A stretch of DNA of 64,000 nucleotides from Streptomyces sp. SA15 (GTDB lineage Bacteria > Actinomycetota > Actinomycetes > Streptomycetales > Streptomycetaceae): assembly GCF_002291145.1 (NCBI RefSeq), contig NZ_NTGE01000017.1:1-64000 (forward strand). The letters run 5' to 3'. The notes beneath the pieces are model-generated. The model did no database searches and had not been told where the DNA came from. It saw only the letters and a list, made by a program, of their open reading frames with translations. Made by a program: the position numbers and the translations under genes. Positions 8,427 to 16,532 of this stretch are shown piece after piece (position 1 is the stretch's first letter; every line of letters begins with the position of its first letter).

Positions 8427-9878
8427 CTACCTGCTGTTCCGTGCGGCGGTAGCCGGCGCTTTCGTGAGGGGCGGAAGGTAGTCGCCCACGAGCGTCCGGT
8501 CCCACCAGGCGCCCGTCGAGCGCAGTTGGTGCCGGGTGCTGAACCGGTAGCGGTAGAGGCGGGCCCGGACGAAGGTGGGCGGCGCGTCGGGGAAGGGGTT
8601 GCGGCGCAGCAGTCGTAGGACGGCGGGGTTGCCGTCGAGGAGGGCGACGAGGAAGGCCGGGAGCCAGGGCGCGGCGTACGCGGGGGAGAGGGCGGCGAAC
8701 CACATCAGCCAGTCCAGCCGCAGGTGGTACGGGGCCACCTGCGGCGGCAGGCGGCGCACGTCGCCCGGCTTGCCCTTGAAGCCGTACTCCTTCCACACCG
8801 TGGCGTCGGTGACCTCCGGTTCGTCGGTGCCCTCGATGACCAGCTCGTGGCGGACCCGGCTGACCGTGCCGAAGGCGCCGTAGGTGTTGACCAGGTGCAG
8901 CGGGGTGAAGGAGGCGTTCATCAGCTGGTGGCGGGAGAGCAGGTTGCGGACCGGCCAGTAGCTGAGCACCGCCACGCCCGCCGTGACCGCCAGCACCACG
9001 CCCTCGTACCACGCCGGCGCGGCGGCGAAGGACGGCGGCGCGGGCAGGCCCAGGGCGTCGGTGGTGGCCGAGCCGCCGATGACGGGCAGCGCCAGCACGA
9101 TCGTCAGCCAGTTCAGCCACGCGAAGTTCCCGGACGCCACCAGCCACAGCTGGGTGACGATCACGAAGGCGGCGGCCGCGCTCGCCACCGGCTGCGGAGC
9201 GAACAGCGCGAACGGCACGACGAGCTGGGCGAAATGATTGGCCGCGACCTCCACCCGGTGCGCCGGCCTGGGCAGATGGTGGAAGAACCAGCTGAGCGGG
9301 CCCGGCATGGGCTGGGTCTCGTGGTGGTAGTACAGGCAGGTCAGGTCGCGCCAGCAGCGGTCGGTACGCAGCTTGATCAGCCCGGCGCCGAACTCCAGCC
9401 GGAACAGCAGCCAGCGCAGCAGCAACAGCACAAGGACCGGCGGGGCCGTGGTGTCGTTGCCCAGGAAGATCGCGAGGAAGCCGGCCTCCAGCAGCAGGTA
9501 CTCCCACATGAAGCCGAACCAGGTCTGCCCGACGTTCACGATCGACAGGTACAGCGCCCACAGCACCGCCCACATCAGCATCGACGCCCACAGCGGCACC
9601 TGATCGCCCGCTCCCGCCGCCAGGGCCGCGGACAGCGCCACCCCCGTCCAGGTCACGGCGGCGAAGAAACGGTCCGAGTAGTGGAGATGGAAGAGGCTCG
9701 GGGCCTGCCGGAAACGGACCGACGCCAGGAACCGCGGCACCGGAAGCAGGCCGCGCTCGCCGATCAACCCGCGGAACTGGCCGGCCACGCTCAGGAACGC
9801 CACGAGGTAGAGCACGGCCAGGCCACGCTGGAACAGCAGCCTGCCCAGCCAGTAATGGGCATCCGTGAACCACTCCAC
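8427..9878 (-). CDS. Lipase maturation factor family membrane protein
   Basis: 483 aa with about eight hydrophobic segments in the N-terminal two thirds. Family landmarks: FGFMWEYLLLEAGFLAIFLG, LLRWLLFRLEFGAGLIKLR and CWRDLTCLYYHHETQPMPGP (the conserved YHHETQP motif), then the soluble C-terminal domain with WKEYGFKGKPGDVRRLPPQV and PYHLRLDWLMWFAALSP. In animals LMF1 matures lipoprotein lipase in the ER; the bacterial role is unknown. ATG at 9876-9878. Neighbouring J-domain and DnaK genes are on the same strand but well separated. Confidence 0.88.
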   Translation of the reverse strand: MEWFTDAHYWLGRLLFQRGLAVLYLVAFLSVAGQFRGLIGERGLLPVPRFLASVRFRQAPSLFHLHYSDRFFAAVTWTGVALSAALAAGAGDQVPLWASMLMWAVLWALYLSIVNVGQTWFGFMWEYLLLEAGFLAIFLGNDTTAPPVLVLLLLRWLLFRLEFGAGLIKLRTDRCWRDLTCLYYHHETQPMPGPLSWFFHHLPRPAHRVEVAANHFAQLVVPFALFAPQPVASAAAAFVIVTQLWLVASGNFAWLNWLTIVLALPVIGGSATTDALGLPAPPSFAAAPAWYEGVVLAVTAGVAVLSYWPVRNLLSRHQLMNASFTPLHLVNTYGAFGTVSRVRHELVIEGTDEPEVTDATVWKEYGFKGKPGDVRRLPPQVAPYHLRLDWLMWFAALSPAYAAPWLPAFLVALLDGNPAVLRLLRRNPFPDAPPTFVRARLYRYRFSTRHQLRSTGAWWDRTLVGDYLPPLTKAPATAARNSR

Positions 9879-9944
9879 GACGCCCTCCTCGAGTGACGTG
9901 GAGGCGCTACGACACCGGGTGGCCGCCGCCCGGCGCGAACAGCG

Positions 9945-10388
9945 TCAGAACCACGAATCCGTCTCCCGCATCCACTGCCGCAGGATCCGCGTGAGGAAAC
10001 CGAAGTCGGCCGACGCGAGCGGCAGCCCGATGAAGCCGGCTCTCAGGTCCCTCAGGTCCCTCCTCAGGTCTTTCACTTCCCTCAGGTCTCTCAGTGGGTC
10101 GGCAGTCCCGCGGACGACGCGGACCCGTACCGACCTGCCGGGAGCGGCGCTGCCGGTCGGTCGGCCGCGCGTGGCGTCGTACGCCGCGCGCCGTCCGGCG
10201 TCATGCAGCGTGTCGTAGGCGGCGAGGACGTCGGAGAGTTGGTCGGCTGCCGCCGGATCCGTGGGGCGGGTGTCCGGGTGCAGCGAACGGACCAGCCTGC
10301 GGTATGCCGTGGTGATCTGCGCGTCGGACGCGGAGGGCGGGACGCCGAGAACCGCGTAGTGATCGCGCCGCTGTTGCCCTCCAGGCAT
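9945..10388 (-). CDS. J-domain (DnaJ-like) protein
   Basis: 147 aa. The N-terminal J domain (9-70) reads DHYAVLGVPPSASDAQITTA with the HPD tripeptide at 37-39 needed to stimulate Hsp70 ATPase. It has no Gly/Phe or zinc region. The C-terminus has a charged repeat (LRDLREVKDLRRDLRDLR), encoded by repeated CTCAGGTC units at 10045-10096, which may form a helix or coiled coil. The chosen ATG (10386-10388) follows GGGGAGGTGAGG. It may be a class C co-chaperone for the DnaK encoded 1.6 kb away. Confidence 0.9.
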   Translation of the reverse strand: MPGGQQRRDHYAVLGVPPSASDAQITTAYRRLVRSLHPDTRPTDPAAADQLSDVLAAYDTLHDAGRRAAYDATRGRPTGSAAPGRSVRVRVVRGTADPLRDLREVKDLRRDLRDLRAGFIGLPLASADFGFLTRILRQWMRETDSWF

Positions 10389-10440
10389 CGTCCTCACCTC
10401 CCCTGGCTGCTTGACCTGCACAAACCTGGAGAGACTCCTC

Positions 10441-10491
10441 CTTGACCCACATACACTTGACCTACATATAACCGCGTCTGATTGATGTCAA
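10441..10491 (-). promoter_or_regulatory. Promoter of the J-domain gene with tandem 13-bp repeats
   Basis: Minus strand: -35 TTGACA (10486-10491), 17-bp spacer, -10 TATGTA (10463-10468). Two direct repeats of TATGTRGGTCAAG, 15 bp apart (10456-10468 and 10441-10453), cover the -10 element and the likely start site. Repeats at this position suggest a repressor site. They share a GTCAAG half-site feel with HspR boxes but are direct, not inverted. Confidence 0.55.
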
Positions 10492-10595
10492 TACGCCGCT
10501 TTCGTCGCCCGGTGTGGTGACGGCCAGGCGAGCGAAGGGCGCGGACGACCACAGGAGGAACGCCGAAACGGCGCCTCCGGTGGCACAGTGGCGGT

Positions 10596-11339
10596 ATGTG
10601 CGGTCGGTACGTCTCCACCCGCAGCCCGGAGGATCTGGTCCAGCAGTTCCGGGTCACCGAATGGCGCCCGGAGGAGGCGCTGGAGCCGAACTGGAACGTC
10701 GCCCCGACCGACGACGTGTGGGCCGTCCTCGAGCGCACCCCGCGCGACAAGCAGGAGGCCGCGTCGGTACAGAGGGAGTTGCGACCGCTGCGCTGGGGCC
10801 TGGTGCCGTCCTGGGCGAAGGACACGAAGATCGGCTCCCGGATGATCAATGCGCGCGTCGAGACCGTGCACGACAAGCCGGCCTTCCGCCGCGCGTTCGT
10901 CAAGCACCGCTGCCTGCTGCCGGCCGACGGCTTCTACGAGTGGCAGCAGCTGAAGGACAAGGGCACGGGCAAGACCCGCAAGCAGCCCTACTTCATCCAT
11001 TCCGCCGACGAGCAGGTGATGGCGCTCGCCGGGCTGTACGCATACTGGCGCGACCCGGCGGTGAAGCGCGACGACGACCCCGCCGCCTGGCTGATGACCT
11101 GCACCGTCCTCACCACCGAGGCCACCGACGCGGCCGGCCGCGTCCACCCCCGCATGCCACTCGCCCTCAACCCCGATCACTACGGTGCCTGGCTCGACCC
11201 CCACCACCAGGACCCGGACGAACTGCGCGCACTGCTGACCCAGCCCGCGAACGGCCACCTGCGGGCCCGGCCCGTCTCGACCGCCGTCAACAGTGTCCAG
11301 AACAACGGCCCCGAGCTCCTGGACGAGGTCGCTGTGTAG
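10596..11339 (+). CDS. SOS response-associated peptidase (SRAP / YedK-HMCES family)
   Basis: 247 aa. The initiator Met is followed by the catalytic Cys2 (MCGRYVSTRS). Family motifs follow: LEPNWNVAPTDDV, LRWGLVPSWAKDTKIGSRMI, NARVETV, the active-site Glu in LLPADGFYEW and the conserved His in GRVHPRMPLAL. These proteins shield abasic sites in single-stranded DNA by a covalent thiazolidine link from Cys2. Length is typical. It diverges from the J-domain gene across about 200 bases. Cytoplasmic DNA-damage tolerance. Confidence 0.95.
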   Translation: MCGRYVSTRSPEDLVQQFRVTEWRPEEALEPNWNVAPTDDVWAVLERTPRDKQEAASVQRELRPLRWGLVPSWAKDTKIGSRMINARVETVHDKPAFRRAFVKHRCLLPADGFYEWQQLKDKGTGKTRKQPYFIHSADEQVMALAGLYAYWRDPAVKRDDDPAAWLMTCTVLTTEATDAAGRVHPRMPLALNPDHYGAWLDPHHQDPDELRALLTQPANGHLRARPVSTAVNSVQNNGPELLDEVAV

Positions 11340-11342
11340 CCA

Positions 11343-11470
11343 GGGCGGCAGCAGGGGGGCCCGGCGGCCAGCAGGGACTGGGCCAGCCGGCCGCTGCCAT
11401 GGATCTGCAGCTCACGGCCGGGCTGCCGCTTCAGTTCGGCGACCTGGGCGGGGATGTCGCCGGACCAGGG
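11343..11470 (-). pseudogene. Remnant of a RibD-C-type dihydrofolate reductase-like gene
   Basis: One minus-strand frame reads IPAQVAELKRQPGRELQIHG then SGRLAQSLLAAG, the hallmark of the RibD C-terminal reductase family (VAELK-x-PGRELQVHGSARLAQTLL). Neither the N-terminal half nor the C-terminal strands are present, and no start codon is in place. It is a leftover between the SRAP and DUF4396 genes. The rest of 11471-11561 shows nothing recognisable. Confidence 0.5.
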
Positions 11471-11561
11471 CCTCGGCGAAGCGCAGTTGAACGGTGTGCC
11501 TCTGGTGCAGGTTGCTCTGCCACAGTGCGGCGAGTTCCGGTGCTGGTCGGGCGGCGGGTTG

Positions 11562-12107
11562 TCAGTGGTAGGCGTGGACGACGGCGTGGCCCTTGCCGCG
11601 GCCGATCATCCACTTGTTCACGGGCGTGGTGATCAGGAAGGCGACCGCGAACCCGCCCAGGAGGGCCGACCAGAACAGCCCGTCGGAAAGGTGGGCGTCC
11701 ATCGCGCCCGGGGTGAGGGCGATGATGGCGTTGTCGACCAGCTCCATCACGGCGATCGATACGGTGTCGGCGGCGAGGGCCACCTTGATCGCGGTTCTGA
11801 AGTCCAGGCCGGCCCGCCGCACGGCGAACAGCGTGAACGAGTAGCCGAATACGAACGCGAGCGTGATCGCGAGGACCATGGTCGGCACATTGCCCCACAT
11901 CAGGGCGGTGCCGATGACCATGCCGAGGATCTCGCCGATGGCGCACCCCGTCAGGCAGTGCAGCGTCGCCTTCGCCGCCATGGCCCAGGACGCTTTCCCG
12001 TGCCCGCCGTGGGACATCGCGTGGTCGGCATGACCGTGGTGGCCCTCGTGGGCGGCCTGGTCGTGCGCGGTGCCAGTGTGGTGAGCGCTGTGGTCCATGA
12101 TCTTCAT
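11562..12107 (-). CDS. DUF4396 membrane protein with His-rich N-terminus
   Basis: 181 aa. The first 40 residues are unusually His-rich (MDHSAHHTGTAHDQAAHEGH and on, about 11 His), a probable metal-binding leader. Membrane segments follow (LHCLTGCAIGEILGMVIGTA, MVLAITLAFVFGYSFTLFAV, LAADTVSIAVMELVDNAIIA, LFWSALLGGFAVAFLITTPV), matching DUF4396. The TGCAIGE stretch with a Cys and Glu in a membrane helix is conserved in the family as I recall it. The start is placed at MKIMDH after AGGGGAATGGGG; starts at MGMK (12113) or MDHS (12098) are possible. The promoter carries a CsoR-like palindrome, so copper-responsive expression is inferred. Confidence 0.85.
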   Translation of the reverse strand: MKIMDHSAHHTGTAHDQAAHEGHHGHADHAMSHGGHGKASWAMAAKATLHCLTGCAIGEILGMVIGTALMWGNVPTMVLAITLAFVFGYSFTLFAVRRAGLDFRTAIKVALAADTVSIAVMELVDNAIIALTPGAMDAHLSDGLFWSALLGGFAVAFLITTPVNKWMIGRGKGHAVVHAYH

Positions 12108-12158
12108 CCCCATTCCCCTAGGCAGCTGCCCGTCCCCGGGCTCACAGGCGTGACTACG

Positions 12159-12187
12159 ATTATACCCCCTGGGGGTATGGATGTCAG
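12159..12187 (-). promoter_or_regulatory. Near-consensus promoter with embedded CsoR-like operator
   Basis: Minus strand: -35 CTGACA (12182-12187), 17-bp spacer, perfect -10 TATAAT (12159-12164). The palindrome ATACCCCCTGGGGGTAT (12162-12178) fills the spacer and overlaps the -10. This matches the known CsoR-type copper-sensing operator pattern (TACCCC...GGGGTA). It drives the His-rich DUF4396 gene. No csoR gene lies in the window, so the regulator would act from elsewhere. Confidence 0.8.
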
Positions 12188-12419
12188 GGGTGAGTCTCAC
12201 CGGCGGTCCGCTCCGCGATCACGCTGTGATCCATATGCCGGGCGGAGATGTTGCCGGCGCGGTACCCGGCGGGGGTGCCGGGGCGGTGGATCCGGAACGG
12301 GCGCGTACCTTGCGCCCACGTGCAGCCGCGGTGGTTGTGCCGCCCGGCGTCGGGTACCCGGCTGAGCTGCGGGTTCCGGCTCGGGCCCCGGCCACGGTCA
12401 GGCACGAGGAGGCGGCGGG

Positions 12420-13397
12420 ATGCGAGTGCGCGATTCGGTAGTGGTGGTCACGGGGGCGTCGAGCGGTATCGGACGGGCCACCGCGGAGGCGTTCGTCCGC
12501 AAGGGCTGTGCTGTGGTGCTGGCCGCGCGGGGAGAGGAGGCGTTGGCGGCGGCCGCGCGGGAGTGCGAGCGGCATCGGGGCGCTCGGACGCTCGTCGTTC
12601 CGACCGACGTCACGGACGTCGCGGCGGTGGAGGATCTCGCGCGGCGGGCCGTGGAGCGGTTCGGGCGGATCGACGTATGGGTCAACGCGGCGGCCGTCAC
12701 CGTGTTCGGTCCGTTCTCGGAGGTGCCGCTGGAGGACTTCCGCAAGGTCATCGACGTCAACGTCATGGGTTACGTGTACGGAGCCCGGGCGGCCCTGCGC
12801 ACCATGCGGGAGCAGGGCAGCGGCACTCTGGTCGACGTATCGTCCGTCGTGGGGGTGGTCAGTCAGCCGTACACCCACGCGTACGTGATGTCGAAGCACG
12901 CCGTCCGGGCCCTCGGGGCGAGCCTGCGGCAGGAGCTGAGGCTCGAGGGCGCCGGGAAGATCCACGTATGCACGGTGCTGCCGGCCAGCATCGACACCCC
13001 GCTCTTCCAGCACGCGGCCAACTACACGGGCCGGAAGGTCGTGGCCATGCCTCCCGTCTACAGCGCCGAGCGTGTCGCCCACGCCATCGTGGACGTGGTC
13101 CGCGTGCCACGGCGCGAGGTCGTGGTCGGCCCGATGGGGCGCGCCATCGCGCTGCAGTCGAGGATGGCTCCCGGACTGCTGGAGCGGGCGGCGGCGCGCC
13201 AGGTGGACCGGGCGCACCTCTCCCGCGAGGAGCCGGCCCCGGCGACCCACGGGAACCTGCACGTACCGGCGCCCGGGGACGGCTCGGTCGACGGCGGCTG
13301 GCACGGGCGGCGACGGACGACGGTGCGCCGCGTGGCGCTGGCGGCGACCGTTGTGGGCGCGGCCGTGGGCGCGGGCCGACGAGTCGCCGCACGGTGA
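12420..13397 (+). CDS. SDR family oxidoreductase
   Basis: 325 aa. Rossmann start VVVVTGASSGIGRATAEAF (residues 7-25, TGxxxGIG), NAA motif (VWVNAAAV, about 87-94), catalytic Ser in DVSSVVGVVSQ and the Y-x-x-x-K pair in YVMSKHAVRAL. The classical domain ends near residue 250. An extra C-terminal about 70 residues end in a hydrophobic, Arg-flanked segment (VRRVALAATVVGAAVGAGRR) that may anchor it to the membrane. ATG follows GAGGAGGCGGG. Only 9 bases separate it from the downstream hydrolase gene; likely an operon. Confidence 0.9.
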   Translation: MRVRDSVVVVTGASSGIGRATAEAFVRKGCAVVLAARGEEALAAAARECERHRGARTLVVPTDVTDVAAVEDLARRAVERFGRIDVWVNAAAVTVFGPFSEVPLEDFRKVIDVNVMGYVYGARAALRTMREQGSGTLVDVSSVVGVVSQPYTHAYVMSKHAVRALGASLRQELRLEGAGKIHVCTVLPASIDTPLFQHAANYTGRKVVAMPPVYSAERVAHAIVDVVRVPRREVVVGPMGRAIALQSRMAPGLLERAAARQVDRAHLSREEPAPATHGNLHVPAPGDGSVDGGWHGRRRTTVRRVALAATVVGAAVGAGRRVAAR

Positions 13398-13406
13398 GGC
13401 CGCCCG

Positions 13407-14168
13407 GTGAGGGACTGGCACGCGCACGAGTTCACGGCGGCGGCCGGTACCCGGGTCCACGCGGCGGTCCTCGGACCCGCCGGCGCCCAGGAAGTGGTGT
13501 GCGTGCACGGTCTGGGCTGCTCCTACCGGTACTGGCTGCCGTTCGCCCGCGCGCTCGCGCCGGACACCAGGACGGTGGCGGTGGACCTGCCCGGCTTCGG
13601 GCGTACGCCGGGCCCGCCCGCGGCGCTGGACGTGCACCAGTTGTCGCTGGCGCTGGCCGACTGGCTGCGGGCCACCGGCCGCGGACCGGTGCCGCTGGTC
13701 GCGAACTCCACCGGTTGCCAGGTGGTCGTGGACCTGGCGGCCCACGCCCCCGAACTGATCGGGCCGGTGGTGCTGAACGGGCCCACCTTCGACCCTCACG
13801 CGCGATCGGTCTGGCGGCAGGCCGGCCGTCTGATGAGGGACGCGCGCTGGGAGCGGCCGGGTCTGGGTGGGGCACTGGCGCTCAGCTACGCGGACTGCGG
13901 GCTGCCCCGGGCCTGGCGGACGTTCCGCCACAAGCTGCATGACCCGGTCGAACGCAAACTGCGCCACCTGTGCACCCCGGCGGTGGTCGTACGCGGCACC
14001 CGTGACCCCATCGTGCCGCCCGAGTGGGCCGAGAAGGTCGTCGCACTGCTGCCCCGGGGCAGGCTCGCCGAGGTACCCGGAGGGGGACACACCCTGAACT
14101 ACTCGGCTCCGGTGGAACTGGCCCGTATCACCCGGGCACTCCTGGAAGGGCCTCCTGAGCCGACCTGA
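13407..14168 (+). CDS. Alpha/beta hydrolase
   Basis: 253 aa from a GTG start. Motifs: VCVHGLGCSYRYWLPF oxyanion loop, DLPGFGRTPGPP, nucleophile elbow LVANSTGCQVVVDLA (Ser in N-S-T-G rather than G-x-S-x-G), acid VRGTRDPIVPPEW and catalytic His in GGGHTLNYSAPVEL. It forms a pair with the SDR gene 9 bases upstream. The opposite-strand gene at 14237-15052 encodes a similar hydrolase whose elbow is AGHSSGT; the two may be old duplicates. The last codons and stop lie in a 10-bp tandem repeat. Confidence 0.85.
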   Translation: MRDWHAHEFTAAAGTRVHAAVLGPAGAQEVVCVHGLGCSYRYWLPFARALAPDTRTVAVDLPGFGRTPGPPAALDVHQLSLALADWLRATGRGPVPLVANSTGCQVVVDLAAHAPELIGPVVLNGPTFDPHARSVWRQAGRLMRDARWERPGLGGALALSYADCGLPRAWRTFRHKLHDPVERKLRHLCTPAVVVRGTRDPIVPPEWAEKVVALLPRGRLAEVPGGGHTLNYSAPVELARITRALLEGPPEPT

Positions 14169-14205
14169 GCCGACCTGAGCCGACCTGAGCCGCCCCGAGC
14201 CGACC
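14154..14205. repeat. 10-bp tandem repeat, about five copies
   Basis: Unit CTGAGCCGAC repeated (cctgagccga at 14154, 14164, 14174, 14184, and a degenerate unit at 14194). It covers the C-terminal codons and stop of the + strand hydrolase and the start of the intergenic region. Because each unit contains TGA in one frame, copy-number changes would shift the C-terminus only slightly. Confidence 0.8.
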
Positions 14206-14236
14206 TTCCGCGATACCGGATGCGCGAGGGCGAAGC

Positions 14237-15052
14237 TCAACTCCGCGGTCGGTCCTGCCGCTCAGCTCCGTCCGGGACGACGCGGCGCGCGAAGCCGCGT
14301 ACCGGCTGCGACCACGCCTCGGGGTCCAGCCAGGGGAACGTGTGCGCCCCCGCGACCTCGACGTACTCCCCGTCCGGAACCAGCCCGGCCAGGTGGCGGC
14401 CCCAGCGGGCGGTGCCGATCCGGTCGTCCCTGCCCCGGATGATCAGCAGGGGCACCCGCAGCCGGGCGACCGAGTCCTCCAGGGCGTCGTCCAGGTGCAC
14501 CCGCGCCGTGTGCAGCAGCCGGCGAAGACCCGCACGTTTCCACTCGGGGCGGTGCGATTCGGACAGTCCCGGCGGTTCCCGCCGTCCGTCCAGCCGCCAG
14601 TGGACGAACAGGCGTACGTAACCGCGGGCCATCGGGTCGACGGTGGGACTGGCCAGCACCACACCCGCGACGCCGGGATGGCCCAGCGCGGCGTGGGCGG
14701 CGACCTGGGTTCCGCTGGAGTGCCCGGCGAGGATCACCGGTCCCAGGGCGCGCGCGGCGAGCCAGTCGACGACGCAGCGGCCGAACTCCGGCACGTCGAG
14801 CTCGTGCGGGGGATCGCCGCTCCCCGCAAAACCGGGCAGCTCCACCAGGTGCGCCCGTGTCCACCGGCCGAACGCCGCGAGGCCCGGCAGCAGATAGTCG
14901 GCCACCCCCATGCCCTGCACGAGCACCACCTCCGGCGTGCCCGGGTGTACGTCGCCGACGGCGCGGCTCCGCATCCGTCCGAGCACACCGTCGTGGTACG
15001 TCGTGACCGTCCGTTCGGGGAACGGCGGGCGATGTTCACGAGGGGAATCCAT
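14237..15052 (-). CDS. Alpha/beta hydrolase
   Basis: 271 aa. Motifs: VVLVQGMGVADYLLPGLAAF, VELPGFAGSGDPPHEL, nucleophile elbow LAGHSSGTQVAAHAALG, acid IIRGRDDRIGTARW and His in VAGAHTFPWLDPEAW. ATG 15050-15052 is preceded by GGAGGTGCG. It is downstream of the 474-aa unknown gene (55-base gap) and converges with the SDR/hydrolase pair. A full catalytic triad is apparent. Substrate unknown; the local cluster suggests a shared small-molecule pathway. Confidence 0.85.
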   Translation of the reverse strand: MDSPREHRPPFPERTVTTYHDGVLGRMRSRAVGDVHPGTPEVVLVQGMGVADYLLPGLAAFGRWTRAHLVELPGFAGSGDPPHELDVPEFGRCVVDWLAARALGPVILAGHSSGTQVAAHAALGHPGVAGVVLASPTVDPMARGYVRLFVHWRLDGRREPPGLSESHRPEWKRAGLRRLLHTARVHLDDALEDSVARLRVPLLIIRGRDDRIGTARWGRHLAGLVPDGEYVEVAGAHTFPWLDPEAWSQPVRGFARRVVPDGAERQDRPRS

Positions 15053-15107
15053 GGCCTGCGCACCTCCGCCACCCCGTCTGTTCCGGTCTGCCGGCCGGCG
15101 GAGCCGG

Positions 15108-16532
15108 TCATCCCTCGGCCGCACCGAGGGCCTCGAATCGGGCCAGTCCGCGGGCGGCGGTGTGCCGTTCCCCGGCGAGGAACTCGTCCAGCTCCTCCAG
15201 ACCGAGCGGGGGCGGCAGCGGATGCCGCTCGGGAAGGGCCGCCAGGGCCGGCTGGTAGCGCAGCGTGCTGCCGATGTCCTCGGGATAGGCCCGCTCGTCC
15301 ACACCGAGCAGCCCTCCCTCCGTGCCGGCGTACCGGCGGGCGAGCTCGCTCCACTGCCCGGCCGGGACCTGGCCGACCGATCGCAGTGCGTTGGAGAACA
15401 GGTTCACGTGGATGCGCCGGTACGGCTGCTCCTCATGCCGCAGGTACTGGTCGAGCAGGCGGTAGGAGGACTCGGCGGTGAACTGCAGCCAAAAGGGGAC
15501 GGCGCCCAGTCGCAGCGCCCAGTGCGGCTCCCACTGGTTGTAGGTCTCGACGAGCAGCCGGTCGGCCGGCAGGCCCCGTCGGCGGTACCACCAGCGGTAC
15601 AGGTCGGCGACGAGCGGGCTGAGGTGCTCCGGCTCGCCGATGGTGATGCGGCGTACCTGGTAGCCGCAGCGTGCCGCCAGTGCAGTGATGTCGGGGGTGA
15701 GGCTGTCGTCGTACCCCCACTCGGCCTCCGGATACCGTTCGTCCGGTGGCGGGGCGTCCCATTGGCGGACCCGCGCTTTCTGCTCGGCGAGATGCTGGGC
15801 GATGCGCTCGCTGCCGCCCGCGTACTCGTCGGCCGGCATGCCGCCGAGGGCGCCGAACTGGAAGCGGTGCCGGTCGCCCAGTACCGACACGGGCCAGGTG
15901 AGGGTGCAGTCCACGATGAAGATGGTCGCGCCCGGGGCCAGCCGCTGCTCCAGGAACCGTTCCAGCGTCGCACCGAGCCGGAGCCGCTTGAACCGGAAGT
16001 ACATGAAGCGCACCAGCATCGCCCGGTCCTGGCTCGGGTCGTGCATGTGGCACAGGGCGAGGTCGGGGTTGGCCTTCACCATCTGCCGGCCGAACTCCAG
16101 GCCCGCGCTCAGGGCCGCGCGCGGCTGGTCGGGATCGAGCCGGGCCCGCACAGGCACCAGGTACGTCTGGGGCAGGACGGGAGCGCGCAGGGCTGCGGCG
16201 AGATGGACGGCGGCCCCGCTGCCGGATCCGATGAAGGCCGCGGGGTACGGGCCGGGGCCGTACTGGTCGGCGGTCCAGGCCGCCAGGTCCTCCCCGCCCA
16301 CCCGGCGTACCTGGTGGAGCGGTGCACCTTCCAGATGGGCGGCGCGTACGAACAGCCGCCGTCGCGCCGGGGAGGGCAGATGCGAGACCAGGTCGGCCAG
16401 GAACTCGGATCCGGGACCGACGCCGAGCCCCCTGAAATCCTTCCCGCGAAGGAACCGGCTCACCGCCCGCACCTCCGCCACCGAGGAGTCGAAGTCGCAC
16501 AGACAACGGGCCGTCCTCAGACGCTGGCGCAC
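15108..16532 (-). CDS. Uncharacterised 474-aa protein
   Basis: I do not recognise this family. It is soluble with no signal peptide. Notable stretches: GPGPYPAAFIGSGSGAAVHL (about 105-125, a Gly/Ser-rich loop like a nucleotide- or acyl-binding site), CHMHDPSQDRAMLVRFMYFR, TIFIVDCTLTWPVSVLGDRH, WGYDDSLTPDIT, TYNQWEPHWALRLG and FWLQFTAESSYRLLDQYL. The rich Trp/Tyr/His content and alternating strands suggest an enzyme. A GTG at 16530-16532 after GGGAGGGAGG was chosen; an upstream GTG would add nine residues. Same strand as the hydrolase 55 bases downstream; probably co-transcribed with it. Confidence 0.7.
   Translation of the reverse strand: MRQRLRTARCLCDFDSSVAEVRAVSRFLRGKDFRGLGVGPGSEFLADLVSHLPSPARRRLFVRAAHLEGAPLHQVRRVGGEDLAAWTADQYGPGPYPAAFIGSGSGAAVHLAAALRAPVLPQTYLVPVRARLDPDQPRAALSAGLEFGRQMVKANPDLALCHMHDPSQDRAMLVRFMYFRFKRLRLGATLERFLEQRLAPGATIFIVDCTLTWPVSVLGDRHRFQFGALGGMPADEYAGGSERIAQHLAEQKARVRQWDAPPPDERYPEAEWGYDDSLTPDITALAARCGYQVRRITIGEPEHLSPLVADLYRWWYRRRGLPADRLLVETYNQWEPHWALRLGAVPFWLQFTAESSYRLLDQYLRHEEQPYRRIHVNLFSNALRSVGQVPAGQWSELARRYAGTEGGLLGVDERAYPEDIGSTLRYQPALAALPERHPLPPPLGLEELDEFLAGERHTAARGLARFEALGAAEG

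Noticed and set aside
8724..9896. 390-aa plus-strand frame opposite the LMF gene
   Set aside because: Low-complexity Arg/Gln/His content; shadow of the real membrane protein.
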